Assembly (NCBI GenBank): GCA_002437115.1
Contig: DJOD01000030.1
Span: 81,424 to 93,955, forward strand
Length of the DNA stretch: 12,532 nt
Source of the DNA: Prevotella sp. UBA6447
GTDB lineage: Bacteria; Bacteroidota; Bacteroidia; Bacteroidales; Bacteroidaceae
Direction of reading: 5' to 3'
The translations under genes and the position numbers were made by a program. The notes under the pieces were generated by a model that saw only the letters and a list, made by a program, of their open reading frames with translations, did not search any database and was not told the origin of the DNA. How positions within the stretch are numbered: the first letter of the stretch is position 1; every line of letters begins with the position of its first letter. Of the stretch, positions 7,101 to 12,532 are shown piece by piece.

Positions 7101-8274
7101 CAGCGACGACGGTCGTGTGGCGGTCATCCGCGTGCGCGACGACGGCGCGGGCATCGCCGCCAGCAAGTTGCCGTCACTCTTCCAGCGTTTCTACGAGGGC
7201 GAGCACCGCAAGTTCAATACCTATGGCATGGGCATCGGCCTCTCGCTCGTCAAGGAGCTCACCGCGCTCCACCATGGCACCGTGGCCGTGGAGAGCGAGG
7301 AGGGCAAAGGCAGCACCTTCACCGTGACGCTGCCCGTGAACCGCGAGGCGTTCGAGGAGACGGAAATCGAAGACTCGCGCCAGATGATGATCGACAGCAT
7401 CGGCAAGCAGCAAGAGGCGGCACCCCAGCCCGCCGACGACAAGGTGAAGGCCACCATCCTGGTCGTGGAGGATAACGAGGAGCTGCTCCTCATGCTCGAG
7501 CGTCTGTTGTCCCCGACCTACCGCGTGCTTACGGCCTACAACGGCCGCGAGGCCCTGGAGGTGATTGACAATGAGGCCGTGGACCTCGTGCTCACCGATG
7601 TGATGATGCCCGTCATGGACGGCATCGAGATGACCCACAAGTTGCGTGGTCGCCAGGACGCGCTCGGCTGCCCTGTCATTATGCTCACCGCCAAGCACGA
7701 CGACGAGGCGCGCGCTGAGGCCTACCAGGCCGGGGCCGACGCCTACATCACCAAGCCTTTCAACACGTCGGTGCTCTTGGTGCGCATACAAAACTTGCTC
7801 AGCCACAAGGAGAAGACCGACCGCGAAATCTGCGACAGGCTCTTCGGCGGCATACGCGACGTGAAACTCTACGGCTCCGACCAAGACTTCCTCGACAGTT
7901 GCATCAAGGTGGTGCAGCAGCACATCGCCAACGCCGACTTCGACCTGCCTACCTTCGCCCAACAGATGAACACCAGCAAGTCGACCCTCTACAAGAAGCT
8001 GCGCATGCTGACGGGTCTGAGCACCTCGGCCTTCATACGATCCATCCGCATGAAGTCAGCCAGCGAACTGCTCCTCAAGAACCCCGAGGCTCACATTGCC
8101 GACATCGCCTATGCTGTGGGTTACAACGACCCGAAGTATTTCTCGTCGTGCTTCAAGAAGGATTTTGGATGCCTGCCGTCCGAATACGTGGTGAGCAAGA
8201 AGAAAAGCGCGCTTAGCTCCAAGCGCAATGGCAACCAGAAAGAGTCCCTGAAGGGAGATAAGGAGAAAGGCTAA
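4132..8274 (+). CDS. hybrid two-component system sensor/regulator (HTCS)
   Basis: A 1380-residue inner-membrane protein joining sensor kinase and response regulator. A signal peptide (about 1-26, ending VRA|Q) leads to a periplasmic region with some 13 two-component-regulator propeller motifs (WIGGGNGLYRYDG, WIGTREGLCRMN, WVGTEGGLYRY and others) to about residue 640, as in a double seven-bladed propeller. Then come a Y_Y_Y domain (about 723-786), a membrane helix (about 798-823), a HisKA domain with His860 in THDLMTPLT, an HATPase with N974, DDGAGI (from 1003) and GMGIGLSL (from 1032), a receiver with E1113/D1114, phospho-acceptor Asp1156 (TDVMMPVMDG) and Lys1208, and an AraC-type helix-turn-helix domain (about 1270-1352). 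All catalytic residues are present. Family members bind oligosaccharides and activate nearby glycan-use genes, so the GH128 gene downstream is the likely target. The ligand is not known. Confidence 0.96.
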   Translation: MNNHRICWLLWMLSALLSLLVLPVRAQLQDMKFQPLGNLSKAIPINEINTLYQDRQGFVWIGGGNGLYRYDGHHVLTYRNTPLFPHLLPSNEIACLQDDDKDRLWIGTREGLCRMNLRDGSTRSYHFTEFDNSNAVKCLLFTSDRNLWVGTEGGLYRYVEKTDSFVFLCDKNGNSKVPHASITTLLEDHQGYVWIGTWDKGLYRYNPADKVFYEMPTFNALRSAQTVYESNGVLWVGTWGCGLYKITNPYDTGKPLSFTAYTRANTGGQLASDIVWRIDRDQNTGLLWVGTSGGLTFVEHPDSPGCLLSALPAWLNPEPDYFGKGAMGFFCDRDNQMWAIASQRGVVMAQSRPMLFNQRLLPAPYLYSDYITTLEALPDGSVWVGLRSNGILIFPPDKKASVRHIPMPSQVCCIAPMELGKMLVGTEHHGLSVVADGQVTGQLNRDNAPYLADNCVYSLAQDRQGNWLIGTYRGLSVRYANGKGVHVEGKHLGVLANAQVRDVACGVDGRVWLATRNDGVLCLKGDIRRPSAMTLRQYNSLGNTELDLHYVYRLLVDHRNRVWACSKELGLLIYSPETDSFVSANSRYGLPDEEVYSIEESADGNLWVAMRNELICLMFNDKGETSGMRTYQRHAVVGDQYFGYGLSSANSSETITFGCNNGFVSFPEVRPKQTGRELRPVVTDVLVDGVSVSQMAERDRQGVSELLPPYATTLTLCPSQRELTLQFSSFGYDEQECPRFSYRLDGYDRDWVYPEASQSQVSYSNLPSGTYTFRLRCTDEAGQWREAEQVIRVTVLAPFYLRWYAWLFYALLLGGAVYMMVRYFKNKSEAAHQLQLAHMENRNIEQLNHKKLQFFTNITHDLMTPLTIISATISQLGQVYPEAKADFRTINSNVNRLMRLLQQILEFRKTETGNQHLRVSWGCITDFVRGEVESIKPLTYKKNIHLSLTCQPERLEGYFDSDKLDKILYNLISNATKYNHPEGHIWVTLNSDDGRVAVIRVRDDGAGIAASKLPSLFQRFYEGEHRKFNTYGMGIGLSLVKELTALHHGTVAVESEEGKGSTFTVTLPVNREAFEETEIEDSRQMMIDSIGKQQEAAPQPADDKVKATILVVEDNEELLLMLERLLSPTYRVLTAYNGREALEVIDNEAVDLVLTDVMMPVMDGIEMTHKLRGRQDALGCPVIMLTAKHDDEARAEAYQAGADAYITKPFNTSVLLVRIQNLLSHKEKTDREICDRLFGGIRDVKLYGSDQDFLDSCIKVVQQHIANADFDLPTFAQQMNTSKSTLYKKLRMLTGLSTSAFIRSIRMKSASELLLKNPEAHIADIAYAVGYNDPKYFSSCFKKDFGCLPSEYVVSKKKSALSSKRNGNQKESLKGDKEKG

Positions 8275-8482
8275 GGAGGGGGGGGTAAGTTGTGAATTTT
8301 CTTGAATAATGTTTTCGCCATTTGAAAAAGTTCCTCGTCCAATGATAAATATAGCCTAAAAAACGAAGAAAGAGTATGAATAGTAATATGTTGACAGTCA
8401 GAAACTTACGAAACAAATACGGATTTTTCGACCCGAAACAGGCGTTTCGGCTGGAGATAGATGTCTTATCGTGGCTCAATAA

Positions 8483-8526
8483 GGGCTTAACCTTCGCTCG
8501 AAAGGGGCTTAACCTTCGTCCAAAAG
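8483..8526. repeat. two tandem copies of a 22-base repeat
   Basis: Copy 1 (8483-8504) and copy 2 (8505-8526) both begin GGGCTTAACCTTCG and end in AAAG, differing at about three central positions. A degenerate relative may follow (CTTCGCTTAAGG around 8536-8549). They lie in non-coding DNA. They could be regulator-binding sites or an extragenic repeat family. Confidence 0.7.
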
Positions 8527-8590
8527 GTACGCTTTCTTCGCTTAAGGTGACCCTAAAGTGGGTAATAGTTGTCCACATCAGGAGGGTGAT

Positions 8591-8622
8591 AAGGAACTTG
8601 CAGCTTTGGGATGTTCCTTTTT
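8591..8622 (+). terminator. terminator-like hairpin in the spacer
   Basis: AAGGAAC at 8591-8597 pairs with GTTCCTT at 8613-8619 around a 15-base loop, and the T run continues to 8622. It could end the sensor transcript about 320 bases after its stop codon, or an unseen RNA from within the spacer. Confidence 0.4.
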
Positions 8623-8797
8623 GCCTTCCAGTTGTCTCTGCCAGCAGGTGCGTGAAATGAGAAACTATCTTGACAAGAACCGCCACGACACGAATCTGCA
8701 AAATAAGGAATTGGTAAAGCAGGTCGAAAAATACGTCATTCATGCTATGTGGATGCGTGTGACGGATTTTTAAACCAGGTAATGACGAAGGTAGGAT

Positions 8798-8805
8798 TAT
8801 CTTTG
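8798..8805 (+). promoter_or_regulatory. -7 promoter element (TATCTTTG) of the GH128 gene
   Basis: TATCTTTG matches TAnnTTTG exactly. The start of transcription is expected near 8811, about 20 bases before the ATG at 8833. No clear TTTG is seen at the -33 position, which fits a promoter needing an activator such as the upstream HTCS. Confidence 0.65.
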
Positions 8806-8832
8806 CCGTAGAAACCTAAATCATGAAACAAG

Positions 8833-11478
8833 ATGAAACCAAAGAAGACCTTCTTGATATGTGCGCTTCTTTCCTGGGGACTGGCAGCGCTGGCTGCTGT
8901 CGAAGTGAAGAACAACCTGACCGCCCCGGTGGCGCTCAGCGGTACCGATGAGTTGCACCTCACCGCCAAGGACGATGTCATGGCCAAGGGTGCCACCGTT
9001 ACCTTGGGCTCTGCGGACGCATGGCTTTTCTTCGACCATGTGAAGCCCAACGATGTCATCAAGCGTTACGCCTCACAAATTCTCATAGGTGGCGAGGCTT
9101 TCGATCCCGAAAGCAATGGCCGCATCGTTGTTTATAAGCAAGGCGCGGTGGTCATGGCTCATCCGCGTGGAATGTGCGTTCTCAAGGCCATCACCGCCCA
9201 AGGCAAACAGGTGGCCTTCGAGCCCGAATACTATTACAGCAACCAGCCCTCTGCCTATGTGCCGTCGTCGTTGGCCAAGCCCCTTGCTTGCGACAATGCC
9301 CTCACGCACATCTCGCTGAAGCGTGGCTACATGGCCACCTTGGCTTGCGAGCCCGACGGGATGGGTTACAGCCGCGTGTTCATTGCCGACGACAAGGACC
9401 TTGACATCGCCCTGCCCACCGAGCTGCGTGGCAAGGTGAGCTTCGTCAGGGTGCTGCCCTGGTTCTATCCTAATAAGAAAGGGTGGGCAGGATCCGTTTG
9501 GAAGACGATGCCCGACGGGCTGAAATACTGCTTCCAGCAGTGCGACTTGACCAACAGTACGTGGTATTACAACTGGGGCATGAGTCCCACGACCGACCCC
9601 GCTCGTCCTGACGACAAGAACTACAACCAGGAGTTCGTGCCCGAGAAATGGGGCGCGGGTGGCAACCCGACCACGATGTTCACTTTGCCGGGTGCCCCGC
9701 ACCTGATAGGCTTCAACGAACCCGACCACACGGAACAGTCGAACGTGTCGGTGGAGACGGCCATCAAGGAGTGGCCGCTGCTGTTGCAGACAGGTCGCCG
9801 ACTGGGCTCGCCAGCCACGACCGACTTCAATTGGCTTTACAACTTCATGTCGCAGTGCAAGAAGCGCAACTACCGTGTCGACTATGTTGTGGTGCATGCT
9901 TACTGGGGAGGCAAGTCGGCTTCCGAGTGGTATCGCGACTTGAAGGCTGTGCACGACCGCACCAAGCGTCCCATTTGGATTAAGGAGTGGAACAATGGTG
10001 CCAACTGGACAAAGGAAACTTGGCCTTCTGGCCAGGCCGACCAGTACGCCAAGCAGCTGCGCGACCTCCAGGCCATCGTTAACATGCTCGACACTTGTTC
10101 GTTCATCGAGCGTTACTCCATCTACAACTGGGTGGAAGACAAGCGCATGATTATCGATAGCAAGGGCAAGCTGACACCTGCGGGCGAGTTTTATGCCGAC
10201 GACCAGCCTTCCTATTTCTTCAACCGCAGCAAGGAGGTCGTTCCTGTTTGGAACATCCAGGAGGCTCCCGTGCTGGCCTACGACTCGGTGGCTGGTGGTC
10301 GTCTCCACTTGAGCTGGACGGATCCCAATGGCGAGCAAATCGACCGCTATGCCTTTTACAAGGACGGGCAGATTGTTACCGACACGCTACATGGCCTGCA
10401 TGCCAGCCTGCCTGTTACCGAGTTTGAGGAGTTAGGCACGTCTTCCATACTGAAAGTGCAGTCAATACCCGAGGCTGTACAGAATGGAAAAGAGTCGAAC
10501 TCGGTGACAGTCAGCTCCATGGCCGACAGCCAGTCGGACGTGGTGTTTGGCGAGTCGCTGGTGTGGCAGGATTGGCAACCGATGATCGCACAGCGCACAA
10601 CTGTCGCCGCACCCGTCACCCTGCTCGGAACGGCTACTTACCGCAACAAGATGCCCTTGTCGCCTGTGGTGCGCAAGGATGACGCGGGTCATTTCGATTT
10701 CTGTCTGCGCCCATGGCTCTACCAACAGCATCCCTCGTTCTATGCTCCCGACACATTGACCTACGTGCGCTTGCCAAGAGGCCGTTTCCAGTGGGGTGCC
10801 ATCAAGGGTGAGGCCAATGATGTAGATAAGGTGGACAACACGTGGGTCAAGGTCCGGTTTACACATGCCTTCGATGTTCAGCCCATTGTGATAGCCACAG
10901 CTCACCTGTCAAGCGACACCACTGCCACGGCGGCCGTGAGAAACGTCACTAAGACGGGCTTTGAGACGTGCTTGCGCTTTGAGGGCAAGTTGCGGGGTGC
11001 CCGTGGAATTGGCAAGGTGGCTTATGTTGCCGTCACGCCCGGCAAGGGCAAGGTCGGAGGGCGCGTCGTCGTAGCGGGGCTCACACCCGACAGGGCTGTT
11101 GCCGATTACCTCTCGGGTGGTTACCGGCTCAAGTATGGCGAGACCTTTGCGGAGTCTCCCCTTGTCTTCGCGCAGGTGCAGACGGAGAACGACATCTTCA
11201 CCGCCACCTTGCGCCAGGACGAGAGGAGCAGCGAGTCGACCCTTCTCTTCAAGGATCGCGAGAAGAGTGTGTCGGGTGTGGCGGTGGAGCCCGAACAGGT
11301 GGGATTCATCGTCGTGGGCCGACAGCCGACGGCCGATTTTGTGCAAACAATCGTGGCGGAGGGCTCGCCCTTGACTTATACCACAATGGCGGGCATAAGC
11401 TTGCCGTCTGCTCCTAAGACGCGGGGAATGTACATCGTGCAGTCGCAAGGCGTGACGGTGAAGAAATGTATGAGATAA
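8833..11478 (+). CDS. secreted GH128-type glycoside hydrolase with C-terminal repeats
   Basis: An 881-residue exported protein; the family hydrolyses beta-1,3-glucans. A signal peptide covers residues 1-22 (ICALLSWGLAALAA). A beta-rich N-terminal domain (about 23-210) of the kind attached to Bacteroidetes GH128 enzymes follows, with DAWLFFDHVKPNDV and GYSRVFIADDKDL. The catalytic (beta/alpha)8 domain (about 210-465) has IGFNEPDH with the presumed acid/base Glu296, VVHAYWG with His355, and IWIKEWN with the presumed nucleophile Glu385. A fibronectin-III-like domain (about 476-562) is followed by two similar repeats (about 671-737 and 764-830) that look lectin-like. The end (GMYIVQSQGVTVKK) resembles a type IX secretion tail. 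ATG 8833 is chosen because it gives the signal peptide; ATG 8823 is in another frame. The next secreted gene lies 55 bases downstream and is probably co-transcribed. Substrate is inferred from family only. Confidence 0.88.
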   Translation: MKPKKTFLICALLSWGLAALAAVEVKNNLTAPVALSGTDELHLTAKDDVMAKGATVTLGSADAWLFFDHVKPNDVIKRYASQILIGGEAFDPESNGRIVVYKQGAVVMAHPRGMCVLKAITAQGKQVAFEPEYYYSNQPSAYVPSSLAKPLACDNALTHISLKRGYMATLACEPDGMGYSRVFIADDKDLDIALPTELRGKVSFVRVLPWFYPNKKGWAGSVWKTMPDGLKYCFQQCDLTNSTWYYNWGMSPTTDPARPDDKNYNQEFVPEKWGAGGNPTTMFTLPGAPHLIGFNEPDHTEQSNVSVETAIKEWPLLLQTGRRLGSPATTDFNWLYNFMSQCKKRNYRVDYVVVHAYWGGKSASEWYRDLKAVHDRTKRPIWIKEWNNGANWTKETWPSGQADQYAKQLRDLQAIVNMLDTCSFIERYSIYNWVEDKRMIIDSKGKLTPAGEFYADDQPSYFFNRSKEVVPVWNIQEAPVLAYDSVAGGRLHLSWTDPNGEQIDRYAFYKDGQIVTDTLHGLHASLPVTEFEELGTSSILKVQSIPEAVQNGKESNSVTVSSMADSQSDVVFGESLVWQDWQPMIAQRTTVAAPVTLLGTATYRNKMPLSPVVRKDDAGHFDFCLRPWLYQQHPSFYAPDTLTYVRLPRGRFQWGAIKGEANDVDKVDNTWVKVRFTHAFDVQPIVIATAHLSSDTTATAAVRNVTKTGFETCLRFEGKLRGARGIGKVAYVAVTPGKGKVGGRVVVAGLTPDRAVADYLSGGYRLKYGETFAESPLVFAQVQTENDIFTATLRQDERSSESTLLFKDREKSVSGVAVEPEQVGFIVVGRQPTADFVQTIVAEGSPLTYTTMAGISLPSAPKTRGMYIVQSQGVTVKKCMR

Positions 11479-11533
11479 TGATGCACTATCATTTATAAGA
11501 GAACTAATTACCTAACTTTTAATGTTTAACCCA

Positions 11534-12532
11534 ATGAAGAAATCTACCTTTCGATTGTCTTTGCTGTCTGCGCTGATGGCGTTTGGCAGCATTTCGGGAA
11601 GTTCCTTCGCGGCTGTGAACGACAGTGACCCCACGGTCATTCGTTATGTCAATGCCCAGGGAGCACCCCTTCTCAGGGCCAACACCACCCTTCCTGGGGT
11701 AGTGAAAATCGATGGGACTGGGGCTTCGGCAGTCATCACGGTCGAGAGCAAAGGCCTGGAACAGGATATCAAGCTCTCCGTCACGTCGGGCTTTACCGTT
11801 TCGCAGTCGTCCATCAAGGCGGGCAGTGATCCCGTGCAGGTAATGGTCACCAACGTGTCGAGCCTGAAGGCTCACACAGGGCTGTTAATCCTGCGCAGCG
11901 GCGACATTCGCACCTATGTGAACCTGGAGGCCCTTGGCACGCCGCTGGAGGTCAAGGACATTGCCGCCAACCCAGTTTATGGCGGCGGCACCGATTCCGA
12001 GAAGGTCTATGCCGGCGTGGCCGACGCGCCCAACGGCTACACCCTGGAGTTCAAGGCGAAAGTTGACGACGCCTCGCAGCAGGTGTTCCCGTTTGCCGTG
12101 ACGGGCAAGCGTGTGGGCTTCCAAGGCTACGTGACCTCGACGGGCATGGGCATGAGCAACAGCTCCGACGTGTTCGTGTCCAACAAGGGCATCAGCAACC
12201 CGGCCAACGGTGGCACGTTCTACAACACCGACGGGCTGTACCACACCTACCGCTATGCCGTGACCCCCGACGAGCGCGTGTTCATCTACCGCGACGGCAT
12301 GCCCGTCGACACCTTCCGCGTGGCCGACCTGGCGTTGCAGCCCGGCTGGAGCGTAGAGAACGGCAAGCAGACGCGCAACCTGCTGAAGAACCCTGGTTTC
12401 GAGGGCGAGTGGGACTTCTCGAAGAGCCGCAACGTAGTCGACAGGATTGAGGGCTGGGACGTCTATCCCTACGACCAGTACAACTCGACGCAGGAGATCG
12501 TGAACGAAGAGCGCGACAATGACGTGGACCAG
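11534..12532 (+). CDS. secreted multidomain protein with possible CBM, 3' end outside window
   Basis: An open frame of 333 codons running off the window end. It starts with a signal peptide (MKKSTFRLSLLSALMAFGS, cleavage near SFA|A). An in-frame ATG at 11522 would add four residues. Residues about 30-140 form a beta-rich Ig/BACON-like stretch containing GLLILRSGDIRTYVNLEA. Residues about 155-270 read like a concanavalin/LamG-type jelly roll (GYTLEFKAKVDD, DGLYHTYRYAVTPD, VFIYRDGMPVDTF). From about residue 284, NLLKNPGFEGEW is the usual opening of a CBM4/9-like carbohydrate-binding module. No catalytic motif is visible in the available part. It follows the GH128 gene by 55 bases on the same strand with no terminator between, so it probably belongs to the same glycan-targeting unit, either as a binding protein or as an enzyme whose catalytic domain lies beyond the window. 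Confidence 0.8.
   Translation, partial: MKKSTFRLSLLSALMAFGSISGSSFAAVNDSDPTVIRYVNAQGAPLLRANTTLPGVVKIDGTGASAVITVESKGLEQDIKLSVTSGFTVSQSSIKAGSDPVQVMVTNVSSLKAHTGLLILRSGDIRTYVNLEALGTPLEVKDIAANPVYGGGTDSEKVYAGVADAPNGYTLEFKAKVDDASQQVFPFAVTGKRVGFQGYVTSTGMGMSNSSDVFVSNKGISNPANGGTFYNTDGLYHTYRYAVTPDERVFIYRDGMPVDTFRVADLALQPGWSVENGKQTRNLLKNPGFEGEWDFSKSRNVVDRIEGWDVYPYDQYNSTQEIVNEERDNDVDQ

Larger units (their letters stand above)
8275..8832. other. 558-base spacer with repeats and hairpins
   Basis: No convincing gene. It begins with eight G in a row at 8278-8285 right after the sensor stop codon. It holds a perfect hairpin CCGAAAC-AGGC-GTTTCGG at 8433-8450, a tandem 22-base repeat at 8483-8526, a terminator-like hairpin at 8591-8622 and a -7 promoter element at 8798. 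Short open frames, including 38 codons from ATG 8657 to the stop ending at 8773, show no recognisable protein. Confidence 0.65.

Noticed and set aside
8213..8743. Minus-strand open frame of 176 codons overlapping the HTCS end and the spacer
   Set aside because: Cys/Ser/Phe-rich composition without domain signals, and the frame runs through the repeats and antisense to a real gene.
8657..8773. 38-codon plus-strand frame before the GH128 promoter (MRNYLDKNRHDTNLQ...)
   Set aside because: Charged and helical-looking but too short, with no promoter or recognised homologue; could be a gene remnant but not supportable.
9073..10338. Minus-strand open frame of 421 codons inside the GH128 gene
   Set aside because: It mirrors the codon usage of a G+C-rich gene on the other strand and lacks domain features; a shadow frame.
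1..12532. tRNA genes, CRISPR arrays, insertion sequences, phage genes
   Set aside because: No tRNA-like T-arm or cloverleaf, no regularly spaced repeats, and no transposase or integrase motifs were seen on reading the window.

Overview
The window looks like chromosome from a member of the Bacteroidales, most likely Prevotellaceae. The evidence is promoters of the Bacteroidetes type (TAnnTTTG at -7, with TTTG about 20 bases upstream in one case), start codons without Shine-Dalgarno sequences, G+C-rich genes separated by A+T-rich spacers, and characteristic gene families (a one-protein hybrid two-component system, a Bacteroidetes-style GH128 enzyme, and a coiled-coil/zapA/rny cluster). I cannot name the species.

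Region 1 (1-2600) is housekeeping. A folded non-coding RNA candidate, best explained as 6S RNA, precedes a near-consensus promoter. That promoter drives three same-strand genes: a small coiled-coil protein, the division protein ZapA, and the membrane-anchored endonuclease RNase Y. A strong intrinsic terminator closes the unit.

Region 2 (2600-4131) is degenerate or non-coding. On the plus strand, a TATCTTTG promoter element and a strong T-tailed hairpin bracket about 195 bases with several stem-loops, a candidate small RNA. On the minus strand lies a clearly broken Ser/Thr protein kinase gene. It has lost most of its N-lobe and the catalytic-loop His and Asp, carries substitutions in DFG, APE and the DxxSxG-type motif, and is broken by several frame changes. 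Its leader contains two hairpins. The remaining spacer up to 4131 is A+T-rich with no convincing gene.

Region 3 (4132-8274) is one large gene for a hybrid two-component system: periplasmic two-component-regulator propeller repeats, Y_Y_Y domain, membrane segment, histidine kinase, receiver and AraC-type DNA-binding domain. These proteins usually sense oligosaccharides and switch on nearby polysaccharide-use genes.

Region 4 (8275-12532) starts with a 558-base spacer holding a tandem 22-base repeat, two hairpins and the promoter of the next gene. Then come a secreted GH128-type glycanase with a two-repeat, lectin-like C-terminal region and, 55 bases further on, the start of another secreted protein with an all-beta N-terminal part and the beginning of a possible carbohydrate-binding module, cut off by the window end. 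The sensor plus these two secreted proteins suggest a small glycan-degradation locus, possibly for beta-1,3-glucan. No SusC/SusD pair is visible in the window. The most novel items are the candidate small RNA at 2668-2879, the decayed kinase, the duplicated C-terminal module of the GH128 protein, and the repeat-bearing spacer at 8275-8832.
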